From Bin94 sp965215535 (GTDB lineage: Bacteria > Gemmatimonadota > Gemmatimonadetes > Longimicrobiales > Gaopeijiaceae): a stretch of DNA of 64,000 nt. Shown here piece after piece: positions 35,591 to 45,214 of the stretch. Positions within the stretch are counted from its first letter, which is position 1. Each line of letters starts with the position of its first letter. A program made the position numbers and the translations under genes. The notes beneath the pieces are model-generated. The model made no database searches. It saw nothing but the letters and a program-made list of their open reading frames with translations, and was not told where the DNA came from. Location of the stretch: positions 2,728,001 to 2,792,000 of the forward strand of contig OZ244063.1 of the NCBI GenBank assembly GCA_965215535.1, read 5' to 3'.

Positions 35591-37981
35591 TTACGGCACC
35601 AGGTTGCGCAGCCGCGGCCGCACAATGAAGAGGCCCTCGCGGCGGCTCGAGAGCAGAACGGTGCCGCTGGCGAAGTATGGGTAGACGCTCCAGGTGCCGT
35701 CGAACCCCGCCTCGTCGGGGCCCCAGGGAGTGGTGTCGAAGTGGCCCGCCTCAACAGGGTTTTCGGGATCGCTGATGTCCAGAATGCGCAGGCCGGCGCG
35801 GTTGTTGGACATGTAAAGGCGGTCGCCGCGCACATAGAGATTGTGATCGGTTGCGCGGGTCGGATTCATGTATTCGCTGATCAGGAGCGGGTCGTCGAGG
35901 TCTTCCAGATCCCAGATCAGGGTGCGGGTCGCGCTCACCAGTCCCCCTACCTCGTCGAGTTCGTCGTTTGAGTAGAAGTAGCGGTGATCTTCGGTCAGCC
36001 AGCCCTGATGCGCATAGGCGACATTGGGGTAGTCGGCGGCGGAAATCGCAACCGGGTTGTCCTTGTCGGTCACATCGGCCACCGAGAGGGCGGTTTCGTT
36101 GGAGTTGATGCAGATTTCGCGACCGCTGTAGCGTTCGTCGGGACCATGATAGATCACGCACTGGGTATCGTGCGAGTTGCCGGTGTTGCGCCTTCCGGTG
36201 CCTTCATGTGCAAAGCAGCCCGCAAAGGCCGGATTGACGGGGTCGTTGATATCCACAATATGTGAACCGCCGCCACAGGTTACGCCGCCATCGGACGAAC
36301 CCACCAGATAGGCAAATCCGGTTTCCTCGTTAATCGCAATATTGTGCGAGGAGGCGATTTCGTTGTACATGGCGGTTGCCTCGAATTCGCGCGGCTCGCC
36401 GACGTCGCGAAGCTGTGTCAGGTCGAAGATCTGCATGCCGTGCTGCCCCGCGCCATCTGCAACCACAAAGGCATGATCGCGGTACACCTTGACATCGCGC
36501 CAGGTATTGGCCCGGCTGCCCTCGGTCATCGGCAGGTTGCCCAGGTAGCGCGGATTGGCTGCATCGGTGACATCGACAAATGCGGTCCCATCCATGCGCC
36601 CCACCAGCGCATATTCGCGTCCCGTTTCGGCGTCGGTCCATCCCCACACGTCATTGAGGCGCGCCCCCCGCCCGGCGCCCAGCTCTTCGCGGGGGATAAA
36701 GGCGATCAGATCGACATGGTCGCAGTCGTAGCCGGCCGCGCCCCCCTCGTCGCAGAGCACCTCGCCGCCGCGAATCGCGGGAAGCGGATCGTGATCGACG
36801 ATCAGCCGGGCCGTGCGACGCCACGCATCTCCATCATGCATCAGCACGGTCACCGCCCCCATTCCGAAGTCCGCTCCCGGATCGCCGACCGCCGCAATCC
36901 CGTTCCCGAAGACCGGTGGCCGGCTTCCGATCCGGATGCCGCCGCCGTACGCCGCGCCGATCCCGGAAGCGCCGACTGCGGCCCAGTCGCCCGCCTCGCG
37001 CACAAAGGACGAAACCCGCGCATCGCCCCCCACGAAGAGCGTCGTGCCGTCGAAGGCAAGCATGGCGCCGAAGTTGCCCCCCGCATCGGCGTCGGGCGTC
37101 AGCATGCCGACCGCGCCCCACGCGCCACCCTCCTTCGCAAAGCGGTGCACCGCCCGCCCCTCGGGATCGAGGCCGATCTGCCCCACCAGAACTTCGTCAT
37201 CGGCCACCGCCACCGACGCCCCGAAGAGCGCTCGCCCCGCACTGCCCCCGCCCGGAGCGGTCAGTGCAGTTGCAGCTCCCCAGGAACCATCCTCCGCACG
37301 CTCGAAGATGTGGGCCATGCGTTCGCCCGGGTCGGCCACGGCCAGAAGATCGCCCCCCATGGCCGCAAAGTCGCCTGTGCCCTCGGGAAGGGGCAGGATT
37401 TCTCCCTGCGCCCAGAGCCCATCCTCTCCCAGCCGCCAGAACAAGAGAACCCGACTCTCGTCTTCGCGCATCGCCATCGCCGCCAGCTCTCTTTCCGAGG
37501 CCAGCAGCTTCGATCCGAATGTAGCCATGCCCCCGCCCGCCGTCAGCATCTGGAACGGCTCCATCTCGCCCTCTGCCAGCGCGTCCAGGCGGTAGGCGTA
37601 CACCACCCCCGCGCTCTCGTCGTCAGCCGGGTTCCCGCCTCCAACCAGCAGCATCTCGCCCGCGTGCGCCAGCGATCGGCCGAATTCGTCGCCTACGGCC
37701 GCGTCCGGGGCGTGCAGCGTCCACAGCTCCCTCCATGCGCCCTCTTCCGGAGCGAAGGCCCGCACCGCGCCCGGCTTCCTCTGGTGTGTGGGCTCTCCGG
37801 CCACAACCATGCCATCGATCACCAGAACCGCACCGCCGAAGGATTGCGCCTCAAGGGTGGCCCGGGGGGCGGGCAGGGCAAGGCAGGTAAGGAGCAGGGA
37901 AGGGAGGATCGGCGCGACCGCGCGGGTGCGGCGTCGAAGGGAAGGGGCGGGCGAAGCGAGGGGGACTGTCCGGATGCGCAT
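35591..37981 (-). CDS. Choice-of-anchor B family secreted protein (LVIVD-type repeats)
   Basis: A 796-residue secreted protein with a signal peptide (LPSLLLTCLALPAPRATLEAQ, residues about 27-47). The first half (50-400) is a beta-propeller of FG-GAP-like repeats (GVVYAYRL, FGSKLLAS, GGDLLAVADPGE, FGASVAVADDEVLVGQIG, FGAMLAFDGTTLFVGGDA). The second half (430-796) has LVIVD-like repeats typical of choice-of-anchor B proteins (TAFVDVTDAANPRYLGNLP, GMQIFDLTQLRDV, ALSVADVTDKDNPVAISAA, GLRILDISDPENPVEAG) with the conserved SHNIAINEETGFAYLVGSS and HDTQCVIYHGPDE blocks. It probably carries a C-terminal surface-anchoring or secretion signal in other species; here the chain ends soon after the last repeat. 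The role is unknown. Confidence 0.78.
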   Translation of the reverse strand: MRIRTVPLASPAPSLRRRTRAVAPILPSLLLTCLALPAPRATLEAQSFGGAVLVIDGMVVAGEPTHQRKPGAVRAFAPEEGAWRELWTLHAPDAAVGDEFGRSLAHAGEMLLVGGGNPADDESAGVVYAYRLDALAEGEMEPFQMLTAGGGMATFGSKLLASERELAAMAMREDESRVLLFWRLGEDGLWAQGEILPLPEGTGDFAAMGGDLLAVADPGERMAHIFERAEDGSWGAATALTAPGGGSAGRALFGASVAVADDEVLVGQIGLDPEGRAVHRFAKEGGAWGAVGMLTPDADAGGNFGAMLAFDGTTLFVGGDARVSSFVREAGDWAAVGASGIGAAYGGGIRIGSRPPVFGNGIAAVGDPGADFGMGAVTVLMHDGDAWRRTARLIVDHDPLPAIRGGEVLCDEGGAAGYDCDHVDLIAFIPREELGAGRGARLNDVWGWTDAETGREYALVGRMDGTAFVDVTDAANPRYLGNLPMTEGSRANTWRDVKVYRDHAFVVADGAGQHGMQIFDLTQLRDVGEPREFEATAMYNEIASSHNIAINEETGFAYLVGSSDGGVTCGGGSHIVDINDPVNPAFAGCFAHEGTGRRNTGNSHDTQCVIYHGPDERYSGREICINSNETALSVADVTDKDNPVAISAADYPNVAYAHQGWLTEDHRYFYSNDELDEVGGLVSATRTLIWDLEDLDDPLLISEYMNPTRATDHNLYVRGDRLYMSNNRAGLRILDISDPENPVEAGHFDTTPWGPDEAGFDGTWSVYPYFASGTVLLSSRREGLFIVRPRLRNLVP

Positions 37982-38149
37982 GGAAGGAACCCTTGGGGAT
38001 TGGGGACGAAGGACGGGTCGAAGAATCTGCGGCAACGACCAGGATTCCGAAGAGTCTGCGGAACGATGGTCGAACCCTGCATAGGGGGATTATATACGGT
38101 GATCCATATCCTCATGGATTCGAGGACTTCATAATTATACCCTTCCGCC
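37982..38149. promoter_or_regulatory. Divergent promoter region
   Basis: 168 bases between two divergent start codons, AT-rich in the right half. It holds TATAAT-like words on the minus strand (around 38130) and ATCCAT-N6-ATGGAT at 38102-38119, which could be a shared operator. No -35 box is clear enough to call. Confidence 0.35.
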
Positions 38150-39013
38150 ATGCCCATCGCCCCCGCCTCCCGTCCGGGCCACCCCTTCTTCGGCGGTGCG
38201 CCCCTGCTCATTGCCCACCGGGGTGGCGCCGCGCTGGCTCCCGAGAACACCATGGAGGCCTTTCAGCAGGCGATCTGCGAATGGGGCGCCGATATCCTGG
38301 AGCTGGATGTGCGCCTGACCGCCGACGATCGTCTGGTGGTGATTCACGATCCCACCCTGGATCGAACGACCGACGGCCGCGGCGCAGTTCGTTCTCTGAT
38401 CTGGCCGCAGCTGCAGCGACTCGATGCCGGCCACCACTTCCGCAATTTGCAGGGCAATCTTTCCTGGCGGGGCCGGGGCGTGCGTCTGCCGCTCCTTGCC
38501 GAGGTGCTGGCCGCCTTTCCCGAAACCCGCCTGATCGTTGATGTGAAAGCGCGCGAAGTCGCCGCCCCACTCCTGCGCCAGCTTCGCGCCGCGCGCGACG
38601 AAGATCGGGTTCTGATCGGGGCCAAATTCGAGGCGGATCGAAGGGGGGCTCGTGGTCATGGGGGCCCCTGGGGCGCATCGCGGCGGCAGGCGTTGATCTT
38701 CCGGACTCTGAATCTTCCGGGCCTGGCCGGAAGGCTGTACATCCCTGCTGCCGATGGATTTCAACTGCCGGAGCGGTCGCGACGCCTGCACGTGGTGACC
38801 CCGAGCCTGATCCGGGCCGCCCACGCCGTCAATCTGCCGATCTTTGTCTGGACCGTGGACGATCCCCGTGACATGCGTCGGCTGCTGAACCAGGGCGCAG
38901 ACGGCATCATCACAGACCGCCCCGATCTCCTCGCACAGGAGCTGAACAGGATCGCCGCCCGCCCCCTTCCCCCCGGGCTCTCCACCCCTTCCGCCGAGAG
39001 CGCTGCACCATGA
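38150..39013 (+). CDS. Glycerophosphodiester phosphodiesterase
   Basis: 287 residues of the GDPD TIM-barrel fold. Catalytic and metal ligands are visible: H23 and R24 in IAHRGG, E32 in ENT, E51 and D53 in ELDV, and H66 in IHDPTLDRTTDG. It would hydrolyse glycerophosphodiesters to glycerol-3-phosphate and an alcohol, probably in the cytosol as no signal peptide is seen. The middle has an insertion relative to short bacterial GDPDs (RRGARGHGGPWGASRRQA), and a few charged residues there are atypical. Its stop overlaps the start of tilS (ATGA), so the two are co-translated. Confidence 0.83.
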   Translation: MPIAPASRPGHPFFGGAPLLIAHRGGAALAPENTMEAFQQAICEWGADILELDVRLTADDRLVVIHDPTLDRTTDGRGAVRSLIWPQLQRLDAGHHFRNLQGNLSWRGRGVRLPLLAEVLAAFPETRLIVDVKAREVAAPLLRQLRAARDEDRVLIGAKFEADRRGARGHGGPWGASRRQALIFRTLNLPGLAGRLYIPAADGFQLPERSRRLHVVTPSLIRAAHAVNLPIFVWTVDDPRDMRRLLNQGADGIITDRPDLLAQELNRIAARPLPPGLSTPSAESAAP

Positions 39014-40050
39014 GCGACCTCGACGCGCGCTTCGCCGACGATCTTCGCGCATCCGGGCTGCTGAACGGCGTCTCCGCCGCAGTGGTTGCGGTCTCTGGCG
39101 GCATCGACTCCATGACGCTCCTGCATCTGCTTCGCTTCGGGCCCGCCGCCGCAGCGTCCGAAGGCATCGTGCTCCACGCAGCGCACATCGACCACCGCAT
39201 GCACCCGGAGAGCCGCGCCGAAGCCGACCGGGTGGGCGAAGTCTGCAGCGACTGGGGCGTCCCCTTTCATCTGCTGCGCGCCCCCGAGCCGGTTGTCTCC
39301 GAGGCGGCCGGACGAAGGCTGCGCTACCGCTTCCTCGAAGAGCTGCGCAGCGGACTCCCTGCGCACGCGGCCACCCTCACCGCCCACACCGCCGACGATC
39401 AGGCGGAAACGGTGCTCTTCCGGGCAGCTCGCGGAAGCGGACCCGGGGGCCTGGCCGGAATCAGAAGCGTGCGCGCCCCCCGCGTGATTCGTCCTCTGCT
39501 GCATATTCGTCGCCGCGAGATCGCCGCATTTGCGCGCATCCGCGGAGTGCCCTTCCGCGAGGACCCCACCAACCGCGATCTCCGCTGGACGCGCAACCGG
39601 ATTCGTCACCGGATCGTGCCCGCGCTAGAGGACGCCGTTCCCGGAGCCGGCGGTGCCCTGACCGCCCTGGCCGAAACGATGCAGCTTCATGCCGCCGCCC
39701 TCGATCAACTTCTCGACCGCGAGATCGACCGCATCGGAGTGCGCGCCCCTGCCCCTGCAACCCCGGCGGCGGCGTCCCCCGCAGAGGGCGCTCTCCCCCC
39801 GCAGCCCCTCCTCCTCTCACTCGACCGCGATGCCCTCCACGCCCTCCCGGATCCGGTGCTGACCCTCCTTGTGCGCCGCGCCGCCACCCGTCTCGGAACC
39901 CGGTGCGGCCGCCGCGTCACCGCCCTCATGGTCCGCTTCGTGCGCGAATCCCCAAGCGGGCGCCGCATCGATGTGGGGGCCGGCCTGGTACTCGAACGCG
40001 ACCGTGCAGTGATCCGCCTGCGCCGGGCCGATAACTCCGGCAGTCCGTGA
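39010..40050 (+). CDS. tilS: tRNA(Ile)-lysidine synthetase
   Basis: 346 residues. The PP-loop SGGIDS (29-34) binds ATP and adenylates C34 of tRNA-Ile(CAU); later blocks LHAAHIDHRMHPES, AHTADDQAETVLFR and the C-terminal TNRDLRWTRNRIRH match TilS. The protein converts the wobble cytidine to lysidine so that the tRNA reads AUA, and it is essential in most bacteria. It follows GDPD with an ATGA overlap and precedes hpt, a conserved tilS-hpt-ftsH order. The dispersed repeat begins ten bases after the stop and shares its sequence with the end of the M28 gene. Confidence 0.9.
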   Translation: MSDLDARFADDLRASGLLNGVSAAVVAVSGGIDSMTLLHLLRFGPAAAASEGIVLHAAHIDHRMHPESRAEADRVGEVCSDWGVPFHLLRAPEPVVSEAAGRRLRYRFLEELRSGLPAHAATLTAHTADDQAETVLFRAARGSGPGGLAGIRSVRAPRVIRPLLHIRRREIAAFARIRGVPFREDPTNRDLRWTRNRIRHRIVPALEDAVPGAGGALTALAETMQLHAAALDQLLDREIDRIGVRAPAPATPAAASPAEGALPPQPLLLSLDRDALHALPDPVLTLLVRRAATRLGTRCGRRVTALMVRFVRESPSGRRIDVGAGLVLERDRAVIRLRRADNSGSP

Positions 40051-40059
40051 ATCAACAGC

Positions 40060-40128
40060 GAACGGCATTCGCGCGACGCTGCATCCCCGCGGGACGCCGG
40101 CGCTCCGCGTTGTTCCCTGTCTCCACGG
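40060..40128 (+). repeat. Dispersed intergenic repeat, copy C
   Basis: About 69 bases after the tilS stop that align with copy B (54879-54950): GAACGGCATTCGCG, then GCTGCATCC...CGCGTTGTTCCCTGTCTCC. The similarity extends left through the last codons of both genes (GGCAGTCC, stop). Confidence 0.6.
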
Positions 40129-40182
40129 TTCACGTCGAATGACATTCGAGCGATTCCGCCCCGATTCGGTATTCTTCAGGTC

Positions 40183-40749
40183 ATGAATCTTCGATCCCAG
40201 CAGGGAAAGGGTGGGCTGACCGGCCATCTGGGCGGCCGTCCCCTTCAGCGCGTCGTCTATTCCGCCGAGGCCATTCAGCGCCGCGTCGCCGAGCTCGGCC
40301 GCGAGATCGCCGAGAGCTATTCCCCTGCCGACGACCTTCTCGTCCTCGGTCTCCTCAAGGGGTCGTTCATCTTTGTGGCCGACCTGGTGCGGGCGATCCC
40401 GCTTCCGGTACAGGTGGACTTCCTGACCGCATCGAGCTATGGCGACGGCCGGGTCAGCAGCGGCGTCATTCAACTGCGGTGCAACCCTGCGGCCTCGATC
40501 GCGGGTCGGAACATCATCCTGGTCGAAGACATCATCGACAGCGGCAACACAATCCGGCACGTCATGAGCGTCCTGGCCGAAGAGAAGCCGGCCAGCCTCG
40601 AGCTCTGCACCCTTCTGCACAAGCGCACCGTCACCCTTCCGCACGATGCGCGCTGGGTCGGATTCGATGCGCCGGGCGAGTTTCTGGTCGGCTACGGGTT
40701 GGATTTTGCAGAGGATTTTCGGCACCTTCCCTGCATCGGTTCAATCTGA
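40183..40749 (+). CDS. hpt: Hypoxanthine phosphoribosyltransferase
   Basis: 188 residues. The PRPP-binding loop VEDIIDSGNT has EDIID at 115-119, and the rest (LVLGLLKGSFIFVADLVRAI, SYGDG, DFAEDFRHLPCIGSI) matches HPRT. It salvages hypoxanthine and guanine to IMP and GMP. An N-terminal extension of about 20 residues (MNLRSQQGKGGLTGHLGGRP) is longer than in E. coli, and the frame may start slightly downstream. It sits between tilS and ftsH as in many genomes. Confidence 0.9.
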   Translation: MNLRSQQGKGGLTGHLGGRPLQRVVYSAEAIQRRVAELGREIAESYSPADDLLVLGLLKGSFIFVADLVRAIPLPVQVDFLTASSYGDGRVSSGVIQLRCNPAASIAGRNIILVEDIIDSGNTIRHVMSVLAEEKPASLELCTLLHKRTVTLPHDARWVGFDAPGEFLVGYGLDFAEDFRHLPCIGSI

Positions 40750-40914
40750 AGCGGATCCGACATTTACGCGGCCGGGCCCCGCAATGGCCAGGCCAACAAG
40801 GACTGCGACCTGCACCCTCGAGGTCTCCCTCCCCAGGGGGAACCCAGGGCGCTATCGCAACAGGGAACGCACACAGGGCGCACCCCCAGGGGAGCGCAGC
40901 AAGAGGAATACACA

Positions 40915-42915
40915 ATGTCGGAGCAACCACAGAAGACCCCACCCAGAGACACGCGCAACCGGCGCATTCCGCGCGCGGCCGCTCTCTGGTTTCTCTTCGC
41001 GCTCCTCTCGATCCTCGCCTTCCAGTTTCTGCGGGGCGGCGGGGGCCCCGGCGGCGAGCTTACCTACACCGAGCTGCACCGCCAGATCGAGAACGACAAC
41101 CTCCTCAAGGTCACCTTCCAGGGCGACACCCGCGTCGAGGGCGAACTCCGCAACACGATTACCCTCGACGAGACCGATGTCACCGAGTTCTTCGCGCAGC
41201 TCCCCTCTGCCGAGGTCACCGATGAGCTGACCACCCTGATGCAGGCGCGCGGAGTCGAGATCTCGGCCCGCCGGCGCGGCCCCGGCATCGGCACCTACAT
41301 GTTCTCGATCATCCCCGTCTTCCTCTTCATCGCCTTCTGGATATGGATGCTGCGCGCCATGCAGAGCGGCGGCAACCGCGCTTTCCAGTTCGGACGTTCG
41401 CGGGCGCGGCTGATCAGTCCCGACACCCCCCAGGTCACCTTTCAGGATGTGGCCGGCGCCGAAGAGGCCAAGCTGGAGCTCGAGGAGATCATCGAATTCC
41501 TCAAGGACCCACCCCGCTTTTCGCGTCTCGGCGGACGCCTGCCGAAGGGCGTGCTCCTGGTGGGGCCTCCCGGAACCGGCAAGACGCTCCTGGCGCGGGC
41601 GGTGGCGGGCGAGGCCGGTCGGCCATTCTTCCAGATGTCGGGTTCCGATTTCGTCGAGATGTTCGTGGGGGTGGGGGCGTCGCGCGTACGCGATCTCTTC
41701 GAGCAGGGCAAGGCGCATGCACCCTGCATCATCTTTGTCGATGAGATCGATGCGGTGGGGCGGCACCGGGGCGCGGGCCTGGGCGGCGGTCACGACGAGC
41801 GCGAGCAGACGCTGAATGCGCTCCTGGTCGAGATGGACGGATTCGAATCCAACGAGGGAGTCATCCTCCTGGCCGCAACCAACCGCCCCGATGTTCTGGA
41901 TCCGGCTCTGCTGCGTCCGGGTCGCTTCGACCGTCAGGTGGTTGTCGATCTCCCCGATGTCAAGGGCCGCGAGGGAATCCTGCGCGTCCATGCCCGCAAG
42001 CTCCCGCTTGAAGAGGATGTCGAGCTTTCGCTGATCGCGCGGGGCACCCCGGGCCTGAGCGGCGCCGATCTCTCCAATGTCTGCAACGAGGCCGCCCTCT
42101 TTGCGGCGCGCCGGGGGGTGGAGCGGGTGGCGATGGAGGACCTGGAGCAGGCCAAGGACAAGGTCATGCTCGGCACCGAGCGCCGCAGCATGGTGCTGAC
42201 CGATTCGGAGCGCCGCCTGACCGCTTTCCACGAGGCCGGCCACGTGGTGATTGCGGTCAAGGTTCCCGGGCTGGATCCGGTTCACAAGGTGACGATCGTT
42301 CCGCGCGGGCGGGCCCTGGGGCTCACCGCCTCGCTCCCCGAGGAGGATCGCCATTCGCATACGCGGGACTGGCTGACCGGACAGTTGACGATGCTTTTCG
42401 GAGGACGGGTGGCCGAAGAGCTGGAGTTCGGGCCGGAGAAGGTGACCACCGGCGCGGGCAACGACATCGAACGGGCCACCGCCATGGCGCGGCGCATGGT
42501 CACCCGCTTCGGAATGTCCGATCGGATTGGATTGATGGCGGTCGGGGATTCGGAGCAGGAGGTCTTCCTGGGGCGCGAGCTGGTGCAGCGGCGCGAGGTC
42601 TCGGACTACACCGCGCGCCAGGTCGATGAAGAGGTCAAGCGGATCCTCGACGAGGCGCATGGCCGGGCCCGCACGATCATCGAGGCGAACCGCGCGCTGT
42701 TGACCGATCTGGCAAATGCCCTCCTGGAGCGCGAGACCCTCGATGGCGTCGAGATCCGCCTCCTGGTCGAGGGCAAGACGCTGCCGCCGCTCCGGAGCGA
42801 CTTCGAGGATGGCGACGCAGAGGATTCGGGCGATCTGCCCGGTGCGGCGACCCAGCCGACTTCGGTTGCCAAGCCCGGAATCGGGGGCGCACAGCCCCTT
42901 CCGTCTCCCGGCTGA
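40915..42915 (+). CDS. ftsH: ATP-dependent zinc metalloprotease FtsH
   Basis: 666 residues. Two transmembrane helices (about 22-38 and 127-147) bracket a periplasmic domain. The AAA+ domain has Walker A GPPGTGKT (217-224), Walker B DEID (276-279) and the arginine finger region RPGRFDRQ. The zinc protease motif HEAGH is at 439-443. It degrades misfolded membrane proteins and short-lived regulators. It is 165 bases after hpt. Confidence 0.96.
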   Translation: MSEQPQKTPPRDTRNRRIPRAAALWFLFALLSILAFQFLRGGGGPGGELTYTELHRQIENDNLLKVTFQGDTRVEGELRNTITLDETDVTEFFAQLPSAEVTDELTTLMQARGVEISARRRGPGIGTYMFSIIPVFLFIAFWIWMLRAMQSGGNRAFQFGRSRARLISPDTPQVTFQDVAGAEEAKLELEEIIEFLKDPPRFSRLGGRLPKGVLLVGPPGTGKTLLARAVAGEAGRPFFQMSGSDFVEMFVGVGASRVRDLFEQGKAHAPCIIFVDEIDAVGRHRGAGLGGGHDEREQTLNALLVEMDGFESNEGVILLAATNRPDVLDPALLRPGRFDRQVVVDLPDVKGREGILRVHARKLPLEEDVELSLIARGTPGLSGADLSNVCNEAALFAARRGVERVAMEDLEQAKDKVMLGTERRSMVLTDSERRLTAFHEAGHVVIAVKVPGLDPVHKVTIVPRGRALGLTASLPEEDRHSHTRDWLTGQLTMLFGGRVAEELEFGPEKVTTGAGNDIERATAMARRMVTRFGMSDRIGLMAVGDSEQEVFLGRELVQRREVSDYTARQVDEEVKRILDEAHGRARTIIEANRALLTDLANALLERETLDGVEIRLLVEGKTLPPLRSDFEDGDAEDSGDLPGAATQPTSVAKPGIGGAQPLPSPG

Positions 42916-43076
42916 CCAGGTCTTCGCCCGGGTTGCCCCCCCGACAGTCAAACGCAGGCGGCCTTCGACCGGGCGCAATCGGTTTCGGTCCTCCCCTGGG
43001 CGACCGGCGCAGGAGCCGTCCCCATGGAGTGCGTCGAAGCGCGTACCCGGGAGTGGCGCCCCTCCCCGCCGGGGCT

Positions 43077-43874
43077 CTACTGAATCTGCAGCGGCGCAGT
43101 CAGACCCGAAATGGGCAGCATCCGCGCCAGGAGCTCCCGCAGCCGCCCGTCCTCCACCCCGATCTCGATCCTGCCATCGGCGCAGACCGAGATCCGCGAC
43201 GTCTCCTCGCTGACGACGATCACCACCGCGTCGGTTTCCTCGCTTAGCCCGATCGCGGCCCGGTGACGCGTTCCCAGCGAACGGTCCGGAACCGGATTCT
43301 GGGTCAGGGGCAGGATGGCTCCCGCGGCGATGATCCGGTCCCCCACCACAATGACCGCACCGTCGTGGAGGGGCGACTGCGACGAAAAGATCGTTCCCAG
43401 GAGCACCGGCGAGAACACCGCCTCGACGCTGCGCCCGCTGTCGGCGTATTCTCGCAGCCCGACCTCGCGCTGGATGGCCACGATCGCTCCGGTCCCCGCC
43501 TCTGCAAGCTGCGTCACCCCCTCCACCAGCCGGTCGACCAGGCGGGTTTCGCGCGGCGATCCGAGGAGCCGCACCAGCGGACTCTGGCCCAGACGGGTCA
43601 GGGCGGCGCGCATCTCGGGCTGAAAGACAACCAGCGCGGCGATGGCGCCGTACTGGAAGAGCGCCTCGATCAGGCGGCGAATCAGCGAGAAACCGACCAG
43701 GACCGCCCCGAAGTAGAATGCGGCCAGGAGGGCGATGCCGAAGAGCATCTGCATGGCGCGGGTTTGCCGGATAAGCAGGAAGATCCGGTAGATCAGGACC
43801 GTGACGATGGTGATCTCCACCAGGTCGGTCCACCCCGGAATCAGGAACTGCAGTTGCGGCAGGAATCCGTTCAT
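43077..43874 (-). CDS. cdaA: Membrane diadenylate cyclase (CdaA type, c-di-AMP synthase)
   Basis: 265 residues. Three N-terminal transmembrane helices (about 20-35, 42-60, 65-85) and a cytosolic DAC domain with the catalytic DGA at 171-173 (SPLHDGAVIV) and RHR at 203-205 (GTRHRAAIGL). It makes c-di-AMP from two ATP. In many genomes cdaA follows ftsH (sometimes with folP between) on the same strand; here it is convergent. No c-di-AMP phosphodiesterase of GdpP type is in the window. Confidence 0.92.
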   Translation of the reverse strand: MNGFLPQLQFLIPGWTDLVEITIVTVLIYRIFLLIRQTRAMQMLFGIALLAAFYFGAVLVGFSLIRRLIEALFQYGAIAALVVFQPEMRAALTRLGQSPLVRLLGSPRETRLVDRLVEGVTQLAEAGTGAIVAIQREVGLREYADSGRSVEAVFSPVLLGTIFSSQSPLHDGAVIVVGDRIIAAGAILPLTQNPVPDRSLGTRHRAAIGLSEETDAVVIVVSEETSRISVCADGRIEIGVEDGRLRELLARMLPISGLTAPLQIQ

Positions 43875-44008
43875 GACTCCAAAGTATGGCCACAGCGGGC
43901 CATCGCCGGAAGACGCTCCGTCAGAGACCCTTCAGTTGACGCGCCCACCCGCCCCGCATACATTGCCCCGATTGCGCATCCACTCATCGCGGTTCATCGG
44001 AGCAGACC

Positions 44009-44668
44009 TTGAACAACTTCAGTCTCCTCACCCTCTTCGCCGACGGCGGCCTGATGATGTATCCGCTCGTCATCTGTTCCCTCATCGGTCTCGGCGTCAT
44101 CATCGCAAAGGCGTGGACCCTCTGGGTTGCGCACCGGAGCGCGTCGAACGTCATCGGCGCGGTCGAGGAAGCCGCACGCGATGGCCGGGTGGACGAGGCG
44201 GCCGCGATCGCTGCTTCCACCCCCGGACCGGCGGCGGCCATCCTCCTTGCGGGAATGCGCCGGATTCGCAATCTGCGGCTGAACCGGGGCGAGCTCGAGC
44301 AGGTCATCTCCACGACGGGGGCGATCGAGCTCAGCTTCCTCGAGCGCGGCCTTGTGATTCTGGCGACGATCGCGAATGTGGCGCCTCTGATGGGCTTTCT
44401 TGGAACGGTGGCGGGCATGATCCTCGCCTTCGACTCCATTGCCGCGGCGGGCGACGTCGATCCCGCAACGGTGGCGGGCGGCATCAAGGTGGCGCTCCTC
44501 ACCACCGCGGCGGGGCTCACGATCGCGATTCCGGTCAACATCGGCTACAACTACTTCGTTTCACGGATCGACAAGCTCATCGTCGACATGGAAGAGAGTA
44601 CCCAGAAGGTTCTCAATATCGCTTGGGATCTGGAGCAGACCGGCCGGCTGACGATCGTCTCCACCTGA
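44009..44668 (+). CDS. MotA/TolQ/ExbB proton channel family protein
   Basis: 219 residues, starting at TTG. Three transmembrane segments: residues about 12-34 (LMMYPLVICSLIGLGVIIA), 110-130 (ERGLVILATIANVAPLMGFLG) and 160-185 (GGIKVALLTTAAGLTIAIPV). The polar Thr/Gly/Ser pattern is that of TolQ/ExbB proton channels. It would use the proton gradient to drive two ExbD-like partners and TonB downstream. The TTG start aligns with family N-termini; an internal ATG is too late. No TonB-dependent receptor is in the window. Confidence 0.88.
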   Translation: MNNFSLLTLFADGGLMMYPLVICSLIGLGVIIAKAWTLWVAHRSASNVIGAVEEAARDGRVDEAAAIAASTPGPAAAILLAGMRRIRNLRLNRGELEQVISTTGAIELSFLERGLVILATIANVAPLMGFLGTVAGMILAFDSIAAAGDVDPATVAGGIKVALLTTAAGLTIAIPVNIGYNYFVSRIDKLIVDMEESTQKVLNIAWDLEQTGRLTIVST

Positions 44669-44785
44669 CGGCACCGACCTGCCCGACGCGACCGAATCGC
44701 TCCTCGGGGGGAATCCGGGGGAACCTTTCGCCTCCGCAGTGGTAAAATAGAGGAACAGACCTTTACAGACAGGGAGAACAGACCC

Positions 44786-45208
44786 ATGGCCGTTCTCGGC
44801 GGCAAGAAATCCAAGGTCTCGGACGAGATCCCATCCTCATCCATGGCCGACATCGCATTCCTCCTCCTCATCTTCTTTCTGGTCACCACGACCTTCCCCA
44901 AGGACAAGGGGCTCGGCATCGTGTTGCCGGAGCAGGGCGAGGAGCAGGAGGTCAGCCAGAGGAACGTTCTCCATATCCTCATCAATCCCACCGGAACGGT
45001 GACGATCCGGCGCGGCGAGAGCCAGCAGGAACAGACGGTTCGTCCCAGCGACGTCGAGGCGATCTGGCGGCAGGATGTGGCCGAGAACGAAAATCTGATC
45101 GCGGCGGTCAAGACGCACCCCGACGCGCCCTATCGTTTCATGATTGATGTCCTGGACGCCCTGCAGTCGGCGGGCTCCGAACGCATTTCCCTTCAGATTC
45201 TGGAGTAG
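44786..45208 (+). CDS. ExbD/TolR-type biopolymer transport protein 1
   Basis: 140 residues. A single transmembrane helix (SMADIAFLLLIFFLVTTTF, about 20-38) with the conserved Asp that couples to the proton channel, and a periplasmic TolR-like domain. It follows an AGGGAGAACAGACCC leader with a usable Shine-Dalgarno and a TAAAAT-like box about 40 bases upstream. It pairs with the channel protein and with the second ExbD. Confidence 0.88.
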   Translation: MAVLGGKKSKVSDEIPSSSMADIAFLLLIFFLVTTTFPKDKGLGIVLPEQGEEQEVSQRNVLHILINPTGTVTIRRGESQQEQTVRPSDVEAIWRQDVAENENLIAAVKTHPDAPYRFMIDVLDALQSAGSERISLQILE

Positions 45209-45214
45209 GCCACC

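Noticed and set aside
40852..43893. Very long minus-strand open frame across ftsH and cdaA
   Set aside because: It covers two well-supported genes (ftsH plus strand, cdaA minus strand in another frame) and encodes no recognisable protein.
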